A stretch of DNA of 64,000 nucleotides from contig NW_020653333.1 of NCBI RefSeq assembly GCF_003589595.1, positions 2,813,391 to 2,877,390 on the forward strand. Direction: 5' to 3'. This document shows positions 52,433 through 62,170 of this stretch, in pieces. This stretch comes from Hyposmocoma kahamanoa. Lineage: Eukaryota; Arthropoda; Insecta; Lepidoptera; Cosmopterigidae. Positions within the stretch are counted from its first letter, which is position 1, and each line of letters starts with the position of its first letter. Position numbers and translations under genes: made by a program. The notes under the pieces are model-generated. The model was not told the origin of the DNA, did no database searches, and saw only the letters and a program-made list of their open reading frames with translations.

Positions 52433-53387
52433 ATTCACAATTTCAAAAATAAATTCAATTTTAAACCGACAAAATTATGTAATGCAAACACGTTTGTACA
52501 ATTTCTAGTTATTATTATAACATTACAATAAAATAGTTTATTCGACATGCAATACAACACAAAGAAAAAATATGCTATTTAATAATAATATACAAAAACA
52601 CACCTTAAATGGATCTATGACTCAGCTACAGAGGACAATGAAGTAGATAGTCCTTGCTGATATTCTGCCGTAGCCCTTAATGGTCAGGAACACACAAAAA
52701 TATGTATAATTAATAATATAGCACACACATAGATATAAGTATACACTAATAATTGAAATGCAAAATATTATTATAATTCCAAATTATTAAAAACCAGTAT
52801 AACAATACACAAAACACGAATTATAAGAAACCTGCACCCCGTGATTGCGTGTCAAATAGCCATTGTGAGCATTTACGTTTGAATGTCCATAACAATAAAG
52901 ACATATGATATTCGTTATCATTGAATGCATAGTGCTTATGTATTTTTTTAATTAAAGCGGTCTCACCTTATAAAAATTTTCGTTAAAACTGAAATAAATC
53001 TATCTTAACTAAAAATGACACTTCTTGTAGTAGCTACGTCTTTGTAACCATGTTCACGCCTCCGTTAAGTAGTATCAAGGCCTACGCAGCTGCGCTGGCG
53101 CAACGCACGTTAATTACAATTTTTGAGCTCATCTCCACAAATTTTACGAAATTCTTTAAAAACACGCACTTATTAATATTAATTTTTTTTCATTATTACA
53201 TTGTATGTAAACACTCTTTGTACCTTACGACATAAACGCACGAAGCTCACAATTTACGCGAAAATAAATTCGCGTAAATTGTTCAAAGTATATTACTTTT
53301 TTTCCACCAAAATGTTCAGTTACATATATTCATGACAAAGGGAACATAGTACAATAATACATATTCCTACAAGTTTTCATTATTTTT
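52433..53387. other. Unassigned AT-rich DNA; part shared with 54540-54780
   Basis: 52610-52930 (tctatgactcagctacagag ... atattctgccgtagccctta + atggtcaggaacacac ... gtgattgcgtgtcaaatagc) is similar to 54552-54775, an unclassified dispersed repeat. No gene is recognised. The 61-codon ORF at 53050 has no domain. Confidence 0.4.
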
Positions 53388-53572
53388 TACCGACTTCAAA
53401 AAAGAGGAAGTTCTCAATTCGACTGCTTTTTTTGCGTGAATGCTACGCGATTACACTGACATTTGTGAACCGTTTCCATGATTATTTTTTTATTGGAAAG
53501 GGGGTACTTCAGTAGTGGTCGCATTATAATTCGAAGTTAATATACCCACTTGAACGGCAAATTGTTATTTTA
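53388..53572 (-). repeat. Family C copy, one half
   Basis: taccgacttcaaaaaagagg, ttctcaattcgactgctttt, gtgaaccgtttccatgatta and attggaaagggggtacttca. It is truncated where the PLE-B element at 53577 begins. Confidence 0.7.
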
Positions 53573-53576
53573 TTAT

Positions 53577-53872
53577 AGGAAATGAAACTATTTTTCCGAT
53601 TTAAATTAAAAAACATCCTAATTTCAACAAGGAAGATGGTTTCTCCGTACCACCAGATAACTATTGTAACTATAGTGAATAAATAGGGTGGTTTGCATCA
53701 ATATTAGACATAACTGGTTGAAGACTGTACCACCTCAGTCAACCGTGACCATGGGACCTGTAAAGGGCCCGAAACGTCGGTTTGTTTGAAAAAACAAATA
53801 TACGCGATTTAAATCCGGAAAAATAGTTTCATTTCCTATGTGTAACAATCGCGAAAACCTAAGAACTCAATA
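53577..53872 (+). mobile_element. PLE-B deletion derivative with captured GIY-YIG codons
   Basis: Left end ggaaatgaaactatttttcc, then within about 30 bp the sequence attaaaaaacatcctaattt + caacaaggaagatggtttct, encoding (E)IKKHPNF-NKEDGF, the conserved C-terminus of the Penelope-like endonuclease. It then goes straight to the non-coding block (ctggttgaagactgtaccac, ccatgggacctgtaaagggc, CCGAAACGTCGGTTTG), the mirrored end ggaaaaatagtttcatttcc and tail atcgcgaaaacctaagaact. It appears to be a large internal deletion of a PLE. Confidence 0.7.
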
Positions 53873-53924
53873 TGTTATTTTATTACTTTTTGTTTTGATA
53901 ATGCACAGGTAAGGTACAATAAAA

Positions 53925-54035
53925 GCTTAAATACTAGAAAGTAAAACTAGGAATTTTAAAATTATATGAATAAAATTGGGTCCCCGCGGCAAGGTGCCCA
54001 AGATGCTGGCAGCGTTCCCCCTTTGTATACCTATG
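53925..54035 (-). mobile_element. LINE 3' end (AIQRGNAAS lineage)
   Basis: aaaagcttaaatactagaaa, ttgggtccccgcggcaaggt and gcccaagatgctggcagcgt + tccccctttgtat: the reverse complement of the coding end RGNAASILGTLP and 3' UTR seen at 30030 and 39240. Confidence 0.75.
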
Positions 54036-54039
54036 TTAA

Positions 54040-54226
54040 TGTGTTAGGCCATGTTTTCATGTCGCCATCTCTGAGGTCCATGGTTCTAATCCCGGCCGGG
54101 TCAATGAAGAAAAACTAACTTTTCTATATTGTCTCGGGTTTGGGTGTTTGTGGTACCGCCGTTATTTCAAATTTCCATATCACAGGTGCTTTAGTTACTT
54201 ACTTTGGGATTGGAGCATTGTAATCG
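54040..54226 (+). mobile_element. tRNA-like SINE (family D)
   Basis: gtcgccatctctgaggtcca, TGGTTCTAATCCCGGCCGGG (B-box region), aactaacttttctatattgt, ggtaccgccgttatttcaaa and tttactttgggat-like end. Pairs with 1501-1666. Confidence 0.6.
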
Positions 54227-54231
54227 TAGTA

Positions 54232-54352
54232 CACCCACAAGGTCTTTGCGATTTAAAGCTTTGAATGCCACTGCGACTGTTATGGATAGGCGTGTCGCTT
54301 ACCACCAGGCGCACGACTTGTTCGTCCTGTCTCTTAGTATTATAAAAAAAGA
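54232..54352 (+). mobile_element. Family A copy A32, 3' third
   Basis: aggtctttgcgatttaaagc, gttatggataggcgtgtcgc, gcgcacgacttgttcgtcct and cttagtattataaaaaaag. It directly follows the family D SINE. Confidence 0.8.
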
Positions 54353-54802
54353 GCAATTTAGGCGATGTTGTATAATATTTATTATTTATTTACAAGACAC
54401 GAGAAGAAGAGTAAAGTTTATAATGGAGCAATACATTTAATTCAAGTGAATTGATTTTACATGCTTCGTATTATTTTTATGACTTTAATGTGATACATGT
54501 ACTTTTAACGCGTGATCACGATTAGCTTAATTTTATCAAGGCCACCAATTGGTATGTTACTCAGCTAGAGAGTACGTAGCCCTCTCTGATATTCTTCCAC
54601 AGCGCGTAATGGTTAAGAACACACCAAACATTAACAAACATACCGCACCTGAGCAAACATGGCACAATTAAATATAATTAATAATCTAAAATATTTAAAA
54701 GCAAAACACATAAGACACGATTCAAAAACCTGCATCTCAGGTTTGCTTGTCACTTAGCCATTGTGAACAATTTATTGGAATTTAAATATTGAGACTTTTT
54801 TT

Positions 54803-54862
54803 GGCAGTAGAGGTCATTATGTAAAGAAAATACTGCCACCTTACCTATTTTTGCCGCAAGTG
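54803..54862 (+). mobile_element. Family A copy A33, 5' part (split)
   Basis: ggcagtagaggtcattatgt, actgccaccttacctatttt + tgccgcaag. It resumes at 55205. Confidence 0.7.
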
Positions 54863-55204
54863 TGACGTTTCGTCAGCTGGCTACCGACCTGACCTGACTG
54901 GTAAAAGAAATACCAAAGTCCACAATTTAAATAATTTATTAAATTATAAGTATATATGATTTTCACTTAATGGGGGGCTCGGAAGCCAATCTGGTATTAC
55001 CGCCGTATTATGGTACTCCCCTGACGGCGATGACGGCGACTTGTGTGGCGGTGCGAGAAGGTTCGGTAAATTTGTTACCGTGAAATAACACCCTTACTGG
55101 GGTGCGAGATCACACTTTTAAACTTGGAAAGAATTTTAGAAAGACACATATCTGATTGAACTTTTGAACGAGACCGGCACAGGTCTGCCTCGGATAAGGC
55201 GAAA
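54863..55204. mobile_element. Unclassified ~340-bp insertion in family A
   Basis: Starts tgtgacgtttcgtcagctgg and ends ggataaggcgaaaac. It sits between family A positions that are adjacent in other copies. It lacks obvious inverted ends, and a TG start alone is weak support for an LTR. Internal gatgacggcgacttgtgtgg and repeated cggcga motifs make it GC-richer than the surroundings. Confidence 0.45.
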
Positions 55205-55437
55205 ACCAGTAATCAGCGAGTTACGTTCCTAGTTTGAAGGGTAGGGGTGCTGGTGAATTTATAGACACATAGACCTGGTCATCTTATGTCTTAGGGTGAC
55301 GAGCGCAGTGGCAGTGCTCTTCAGATCTTTGTCATTAAAGTTCCGAATGGCATTACGACTGTTATGGATAGACGTGTCACTTACCACAAGGCATACAACT
55401 TGCTCGTACCGTTACCAGGTATCATGAAAAAGAAAAC
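55205..55437 (+). mobile_element. Family A copy A33, 3' part
   Basis: cagtaatcagcgagttacgt, gtttgaaggg, gtgacgagcgcagtggcagt, gacaatgg-like tggatagacgtgtcacttac and ggtatcatgaaaaag tail. Confidence 0.7.
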
Positions 55438-55689
55438 AGTTCCATACTGATCTGGAAAAGAAGAACATAGAAGATATCGGCTGCTAATCATCCCGCGCAG
55501 GTTGTGAAAGTCGACTGATTGTATGCAATCTTAACCCAAACATTTGGCAAATGTGACTTTAGTTGCACTGTGTCATTTAAAGCTCTGCCTGCCCCTGCAT
55601 GAGAACCCAAAGGCGTGAGTATATGTATGTATAAAAAAGAAATATTCTTGAATGGACCCAATTTGATTTGAATTTCAAAGAATAGAAAG

Positions 55690-55945
55690 ACTACAGAGAC
55701 GGCGTTTCGGCCAGAAGTGTAGTAATTCCACCATTATATAGTAGATATTCCAAGTATTCGAACAAAGTGTTTCGTTTCCAAATTTACGTGGAGAACGGCA
55801 ATGGAGTGGAACACTATACCTGCAAATTTATTCCCTGATATATAACTTGGGCCTCTTCAAGACGAGAGTGAATAGGTATTATTTAGGTGTGCATGCCCCA
55901 CCGTCGACCTCATCGTCACTTTCCATCAAGTAACGTGGAAGTCAA
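55690..55945 (+). pseudogene. Jockey-like LINE C-terminus and 3' UTR
   Basis: Plus frame from about 55757 reads IRTKCFVSKFTWRTAMEWNT, then IPANLFPDI. After a frame change it reads YNLGLFKTRVNRYYL, the standard end of such ORFs. The 3' UTR-like cgtcactttccatcaagtaa follows. The RT core is missing. Confidence 0.7.
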
Positions 55946-56059
55946 ATACGCATTTTTTTTAACAAAAGACTCATTATAATAACAGTCCCAAAAGCTCGCG
56001 AATCATCTTGAACGTCTCCAACATAAGTATAATTAGTAAACGAGTATAATTTGTAGAGA

Positions 56060-56105
56060 GTTTGTATCGAGTTCTTAGGTTTTCGCGTTCTTAGGTTTTG
56101 AGAGT
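56060..56105 (-). repeat. PLE-B tail motif, duplicated
   Basis: tatcgagttcttaggttttc + gcgttcttaggttttgag contains the terminal PLE-B tail (aaaacctaagaactcgata) one and a half times, without the remainder of the element. Confidence 0.55.
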
Positions 56106-56113
56106 TTGTAGTT

Positions 56114-56369
56114 TAGTAGCAGTAGAATTCCTTGTGAAAGAATGCTGCCACCTTACCTATTTCTGCCGCCAAGCAGTAATGTCAGCATTACTGTGTTCCG
56201 GTTTTGAAGGGTAAGGGTGTTGATGAAATTATAGGCACATGGGACATGTCAACTTATGTCTCAGGGTGACGGGCGCAGTGGGAGTGCCCCTTAAGATCTT
56301 TACGATTGAAAGCATACCATCAGGTGCACGACTTTTTCGTCTCGTCACTTAATATTATAAAAAAAAAAG
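56114..56369 (+). mobile_element. Family A copy A34
   Basis: tagtagcagtagaattcctt, perfect cagtaatgtcagcattactg, gggacatgtcaacttatgtc, then a deletion before accatcaggtgcacgacttt, ending cttaatattataaaaaaaaa. The gttcgtccagggaagt block is deleted. Confidence 0.8.
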
Positions 56370-56393
56370 AACATCAAACCATCTAAAGTTTTG

Positions 56394-56585
56394 TTTAATA
56401 TCAAGTGATAGGACAAAATCGTGCGCCTCGTGGTAAGCGACACACCCGTCCATAGCAGTTACAGTGTCAGAGCTTTAAATCGCAAAGATCTGAGAAGCAT
56501 TGCCAACGCGCCTGTCACTCTGAGACATAAGTTGACAAATTCCATATGTCTGTAATGGTCACATTACAGCAATATATGTACGGTG
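56394..56585 (-). mobile_element. Family A copy A35, inverted next to A34
   Basis: tttaatatcaagtgatagga, cgtggtaagcgacacacccg, gcaaagatctgagaagcatt and cataagttgacaaattccat, breaking off near the hairpin (gtaatggtcacattacagc). Its tail faces A34's tail across 24 bp. Confidence 0.75.
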
Positions 56586-56874
56586 GTTTCTTTCTATTAT
56601 TTTAATTTCTTTGTATTCTATAGTTACTTTACATATTATCGTATCTTTATTTATCTTTAATTTCTACACTGTGACGTCACGAGAAAAGATTAGCTGTAAG
56701 ATGTGATAGAGTCTTGCGATTGGTCAACTGGAATGCGTTTTATCACACTTGATAAGACAATTGAGAAAAACAAGTGTCTTCGTGTAATTTAATTGATGGC
56801 TTGGTTTATGGCAGAGAAGGAGAAAAAAAAATCGTGGGAAAGAGATGGAGGAATGAACGTACTGGTTTTTATAG

Positions 56875-57546
56875 AGTACTTTTTACTACGTTAAACTGTG
56901 TTTACGCCGTTGTCTAAGGTCATGACATGTCGGGGCATGTCAGATCACCTAAGGATGTAATCCCCTTTCAATCTCCGGGCGTTTCTAAGATTGATTTTAG
57001 TTGTGGGAGTTCCTATATTGGGCAGACAAAACGCATCATAGCGGAAAGAGTTAAAGAACACATCGCGGCTGTTAAGAACCGTCAGCTCAATAAGTCTGCA
57101 ATAGCCGAGCATTTGCTGGAATCAGGACCAAACCACTGGATTGAGCTTCATAATCCCAAGATCCTTTCCACAGAACGTCATCACTATAGTAGAAGCGTAC
57201 GTGAAGCTATTGAAATTAAAAAACACCATAATTTCAACCGAGAAGACGGTTTTAAGCTTTCATCGCCAGGGGATCCAGTTACCAGCAAGTGTAAACGACG
57301 TCAAGTATCGCCCGACAAGTCGCCGGATGTCGTGAATGTTGTGTGTCGGTCTAGTGAGAATCCTAGTGCACAAATAAATAATGAAAATCAAGTGCGGGTA
57401 GTTAGAAAAACTCGCACGGCTAGAAGATGCTGACACCCGCCTCTTCAGTCCCTTCGAAACCATGGACGTTGCAATATGTCCGAAACGTCGAGGTAAATAA
57501 AATATAATATGTTTTAGACGTGATTAAGTCCCGAATTAAAAATCAA
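56875..57546 (+). pseudogene. Penelope-like element, GIY-YIG C-terminus and 3' end (PLE-A copy 2)
   Basis: The frame 56927-57433 (168 codons) is open: IPFQSPGVSKIDFSCGSSYI, then GQTKRIIAERVKEHIAAVKN, AEHLLESGPNHWIELHNPKI, REAIEIKKHHNFNREDGFKL, ending VRVVRKTRTARRC. This is the GIY-YIG nuclease of a Penelope-like retroelement. The first motif reads GVS where the family has GIY/GVY, so the catalytic Tyr is replaced by Ser, while the YIG half is intact. The upstream RT is missing. The ORF starts at a chance ATG; 5' homology with copy 1 begins near 56880. The 3' non-coding part has gacgttgcaatatgtccg + AAACGTCGAGGTAA, and homology to copy 1 ends around 57540. Confidence 0.85.
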
Positions 57547-57926
57547 ATAAAATTACATAATGTACAAACAAACTAAAAACAAAAAATACGACTCAGTAGC
57601 TGCGGCAATACATGCAGACTACGCGAGAATTCTTCAAAGACGACCTGTTGACTCGTATCTAGTATCTACATTACTCAATAATAATATTATTAATCTTAAT
57701 TTACAAAGGTTTCCAAGTTTTATAAAGTGGTTTCATGAAATGCTTAAGTATTAAAAATACCTTTGTAAGAGACTGGAGTCCATATTAGGAATTAACCTGT
57801 GTGACAGATCTCCAGGCTCTCATCCAACCGAATAAAGTGGTGTTTGATGAAGCAGCATATATTGCAATATATTACAGAAAATAAAAATATAAATGATAAT
57901 TTAGTAGTTAGCATACTCGCAGTTTG
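57547..57926. other. Unassigned AT-rich DNA
   Basis: The 64-codon ORF at 57560-57754 has no recognisable domain. Confidence 0.25.
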
Positions 57927-57930
57927 AGTG

Positions 57931-58010
<80 letters not shown>

Positions 58011-58042
58011 GGTGTGTGGGTGTGTGCGTCCGTGCGTGTGTA
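57927..58042. repeat. (TG)n microsatellite with interruptions
   Basis: About 115 bp of TG repeats with TTTG and CGGG interruptions. The overlapping ORF of alternating Cys and Val is an artefact. Confidence 0.95.
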
Positions 58043-58319
58043 TGGTTCAATTTGCTATGGTTGCAAACATTAGTTTCCATTATGTTCCTCGACTAGGTAA
58101 ATTGAGCCTTGTAACATTGCAATAATATATTACAAATTTATCAGAAGCACAATTTGTCTCCAAAAACACATACGAAGCATTGTGTAAATAATTATCACGC
58201 CTTTCTACGTCATTTATCGAAATCAGACAGGTGATTTATCGAAAGCCGACAATCCGTTACAAACCTTGGTACTCGTACATAAATGTCAGGGCGCTTGTAA
58301 AACTCATTATTTACATATA

Positions 58320-58480
58320 CATACATACATTATCATCACGCCTGTCTCCCACAGAGACTATGTACCTCCACCTACTACGCTCTTGACAAACCTCCTGCGT
58401 CTCCTCTATCCTCCTCCCATCAGTCTCTTCATACTTGCCCGTTTATTCTTGGTACTATAGCTGCATACGTTACGTCTGCT
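58320..58480 (-). mobile_element. Possible LINE 3' UTR fragment
   Basis: atcatcacgcctgtctccca, gagactatgtacctccacct and cctcctgcgtctcctctatc resemble the reverse of a LINE terminal region common in moths and butterflies (recalled, not searched). Confidence 0.35.
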
Positions 58481-59754
58481 CACCGGGCGCGTCAAATCCA
58501 CGAGCCACGGCCATCTCGTTCCGGCAAATAATAAAAAAAATGAAAATAAAATTATTTTATTTCAGACAACGAGTTCCATAATTTGTTAGTAATAGTAATA
58601 CGAAAAGTGCTTATAAATTTGTATTAGTAGAAACTTTTTAAGCTATTCTAAAACCTTCAAATCACTTTCCTGACAAAGCATTGCCACATGGGAGAGGTAC
58701 ACGGTAAAAACAGATTACTTAGAAAAAGACAAAATTCTTTTTATGAAGACAAATTTATTAAATCCAACAAAACGATCCTCTCCCTATAGACGCTAGAGAA
58801 TAATTACTTGATAATAGTAAAAAAACGTCTCAAAAGTGTATTTTCGTTACAAGACAGAAATATTTAATCCAAGAGCAAATTAATTTACTTCAAGTCACAA
58901 AGCCACTCTAGATTCAACAAAATATTTATTTGTTATTAAAAATGTCCGATTTTGATTTGAAAAAAAAGAATGAAGAATTGAGAGGTACTTAATTATTTGA
59001 CTGAAGATTTGTTTTCTAATATCAAAAAGGGTAAATTTACAGGGTTATGGACCCAACAGTATGTCTCACTGGCGTGAAAGCACAGAGTTCAGTGCCAAAA
59101 TCTTAAAGTAGCAGATATAGACGGAATCTTCTCAAATACATGAGGACCATTCAGTGCCATATAAATGCTACAGCGGCAGAGAGCACTAACAATACCAAAT
59201 ATATGAGATGACTTTATACTATTGAAGTTAACAAAACAATAGCGCGGTTCAGAGTACAACTAATGCCATCTAGCAGTGGCGTCATGGAACTAATTGCATG
59301 TTAAAGTTGTGCTTGTTACAAGTGTAGTTTGATTTCATCCACCAAATTTCTTAAATTATGACTATAAATAACACCCTAACAAACTCGAGATACTACGTAT
59401 TGTTTCTTTGGATAAATGACTGTTTATGATTTTTATAATTACAAGCATAAGTAAAAGTAATCTTTACCGCGTGCGCCTTCGGCGACATGTCACGACAACA
59501 TTGACTATGAAAACGCAACGAAATATTACTTTAAGAATATACTCTAGAATTTAGAATATTAATCTTAATAGAAAACTTCTTCTTTTTTTGTTTAATAATA
59601 TATTTTCTTAAAATACACCCAAGAAATTTTGAATTCATTTAAGATGATTTAAATTTGATGTAAGAGGTAAAAATTTCTTGATGTAAGTAATGTCCAATGA
59701 ATTGATTAGAGATGAAATAAAATTTTGAAGGGAACGTATTTGTCTCAAAGTTAG
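58481..59754. other. Unassigned AT-rich DNA
   Basis: The largest stretch without a recognised element. The phrase agtgccaaaatcttaaag near 59091 resembles gcgccaaaatcttaaag near 51623, perhaps a shared old repeat. No ORF of note. Confidence 0.3.
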
Positions 59755-60290
59755 AATAAAGTTAAGAGTAAAATTGTATTAGAAAAAGATGAGCTGTATT
59801 TTTGTGATGACAATATTTTATTACTTTTAATAAATATTTTTTCAGTATTAGCAAATATTGTGAGAAATTGCTCTTTCTTATTAGTAGAAATCCTTTTTTT
59901 CTGTGTAATCCTACCAGCTACAGTTTGTAAGATGCTGTTGGGACTGTCCCGCACTCTACCCATCACAGATGCTGTCTTTTTCGGGGGGATGGCAGCAAAA
60001 CATTCCGTCTCATATTCTGTAAACATTCCCGACGCACTGCAGAAACAAGGCAGTCCCAACATCATCCTAAAAATATGATGGTACTGTACAGGTTACAGGT
60101 AGGGTCGCCAGCGGCCGTTTGGTGTAGTCAACCCATGCAGAAACTATAACTTCCGGTGTAGTAGTAAAACTAGAAACTTTACAGTACAGCCCAGGACAGT
60201 AAGCTTTAAAAAGCGTTATTTTTACTTCTTCTGTACACAGATCGACAACTCTTACCACTAAAGTCTTATATAATGCAGGCTCTTTGATTG
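59755..60290 (-). pseudogene. LINE C-terminal region, same lineage as 24281
   Basis: Minus frame 60258-60200 reads VVDLCTEEVKITLFKAYCPG. A second minus frame, 60065-59930, reads MMLGLPCFCSASGMFTEYE, then CFAAIPPKK and RDSPNSILQTVAGRI. These correspond to KEVKLTLFQAYC ... IKLPHCCSASNMF at 24508-24870, so both are the same LINE family. Several frameshifts separate the pieces. Confidence 0.65.
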
Positions 60291-60399
60291 GATTAGATAT
60301 TCAGCGCCTTTAGGTTAGTATAGGTATCCCAACTTTTGCCAATACATGCATTCTAGCTCTGATTCCAACTCTTATATTCGGTTTTTCAATGGCGATCTA

Positions 60400-60650
60400 A
60401 AACTCCTACTTTTAACCCCACCCTTTTTTAAGAACATCTCCAATCTGCTTGAGATATGTACGCCAATGTCTATCTCCGCCACGCCTCCATCCACATTCGC
60501 TCTATAAATTTGTGCCGTCATTCTACCAACATTCATTCTTTCTACATGACCAAACCATCGAATCTATCCTGGTCACTACGTCATTTTTCATACCACAATG
60601 TTCTCTTACTACACTATTCGGCATTCTGTCTTTAAGACACTAAATATAAT
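60400..60650 (-). pseudogene. LINE C-terminus, another lineage
   Basis: The minus strand reads LKDRMPNSVVREHCGMKNDV, then VTRIDSMVWSCRKNECWQND, and later RHWRTYLKQIGDVLKKG. This follows the recalled pattern of a LINE end (…NSDVRERCGLKEDVVTKVE…MLRWFGHVERM…YIDQIGEVLKKGQV) with substitutions and stops. Confidence 0.6.
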
Positions 60651-60869
60651 AATTTTTATTTTCAGACAACAAAGAAGTCCACATTTGTTAGTAACAACAT
60701 TATTCTTAAGATTATTTCAGTAGCAGTGGGGCTCATACGTAAATAGCTTATACAGAGCTCTATATCAACTATATATCTATATCAGTTAAAATAAACTAGC
60801 TGTTCTTGACACATTATATATATGGTGCATAATATTATATAGTACACATTAGTTGGACCCAGAAGTTCC

Positions 60870-61165
60870 CAATGTCACAGTTCTTCAGCGCGTTGGGAGG
60901 GACCGAGAACTCTTGCAGACCGTCAAAAAAAAGGGAAAGTTGTGTATCTTGGTCATGTTCTACGGCTTGAAAAGTACTGACTTCTCCAACTGATAATGAT
61001 GGGCAAGATCAAGGGGTAAACGACGTACTGGAAAAAGAAGAAGTCGTAGTTGCGCAACATCCGGGAATGGACCAAATGCCAGCGTAGAACATCTGTTTCG
61101 CTTGGTTCAGGATAGGGAAGAGTTCTCCAAGCTGACGGCCAGCCTCCAGTAGTGGAGAGGCACTA
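60870..61165 (+). pseudogene. LINE C-terminus (RTE-like)
   Basis: Plus-strand frames read VLQRVGRDRELLQTVKKK, then after a frame change QLIMMGKIKG-like MMGKIKG, then SWLRNIREW-like LRNIREWTKCQRRTSVSLGS and VLQADGQPPVVERHY. GK--G-R-GR-R-SWLRN---W is the usual terminal signature. Several stops are present. Confidence 0.6.
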
Positions 61166-61384
61166 CATGATGATAAAACTATTGTGAAACGAAAACTTTA
61201 TACTAAAGATATTATACAACTTCTGTATACTTGAATGACAAAAATCCGTGGTACTGACCCGTTTAGCTCTTGCAGGTAGTTTCAATCTAAGATGTTTAAA
61301 TTAAATATTGTAATGATAAATGTATTCAAATGTATATTTACAAAGAGCTACTTCTAGAGTTTCGTGCTCATTCTTCAGCAGAAC

Positions 61385-61500
61385 AGTAGAGTTTAATCAG
61401 TATAGCGATTTCAAGTGTAATTTGTTTACCTATGTAATAAAGATTATTTGACTTTGACTTTGACTTTGACTTTGACTTTGACGTTGACTTTGACTTTGAC
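61385..61500 (+). mobile_element. LINE 3' end with long (TTTGAC)n tail
   Basis: gcgatttcaagtgtaatttg, acctatgtaataaagattat, then about nine TTTGAC/GTTGAC units. The ORF of alternating Thr-Leu is just this tail. Confidence 0.8.
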
Positions 61501-61501
61501 T

Positions 61502-62170
61502 GCAGCAAGCAATAGTAGGTATATCGTTACTTTACACTCGCCACATCCATTTAGTCAAAATAACTTAATACCCAGTATTGGTTCATACAACGTCATTCTA
61601 CGCTTCTCTTTCTTAGATGCCTACTACCGCCCTTTACGAGAAAATTTGCAACGAAACAACACGACGAATACACAACAATAAAATGCGACATTAATTAAAA
61701 ACGATACGAGATGCAAAAGCAGATCATAAACATGTTTTTCATTACCGTTGAAATCACATGTATCAATGTATGTATTGTATGTTTGTGTGTATGTTCAGGT
61801 GGTACGGTATAGGAAAATTCCTGACGTCTGCATCATCCTTTATCTCAGATATTTTATTATCAAGATTCGATTATTTGTTATTCATTTCGAAAACAAATAT
61901 ACATAGGAATAATGTGGACTAAATTAACATTTTTGAGAGCTGAAATTTGGATACTTTATATTTAATATTTACGTCGGTGATTAGGGGCGTGGATATTATT
62001 AAAAACAGGAAACAAAGGAAGTAAATTACGATGAAACAACCACAGTGTGAATAATTGTATCAAATTATCAAATATCAGAATTTTTTAACGATTAATGAAA
62101 TACGGTTCTATTTTTTCATTGTTCAATTTACATTGTCAGGGAACGAATTGTACTACTTCTACTTTTTTTT
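61502..62170. other. Unassigned AT-rich DNA
   Basis: No gene or repeat recognised. Confidence 0.3.

Noticed and set aside
53740..53790. Complete hammerhead ribozyme
   Set aside because: Only the GAAACGTC half is convincing. The upstream CCTGTAAAGGGCCC lacks the conserved CUGANGA core, so I report it only as a possible relic.
54863..55204. Solo LTR
   Set aside because: It starts with TG, but no CA end with a matching target duplication is clear, and the right edge merges with family A sequence.
57141..57335. 64-codon plus ORF inside PLE-A copy 2
   Set aside because: A +1 frame shadow of the GIY-YIG reading; the related ORF at 3927-4109 is the same kind of shadow.
57928..58125. ORF of alternating Cys and Val
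   Set aside because: A translation artefact of the (TG)n microsatellite.
61448..61681. ORF starting with repeated Thr-Leu
   Set aside because: A translation of the TTTGAC tail of a LINE.
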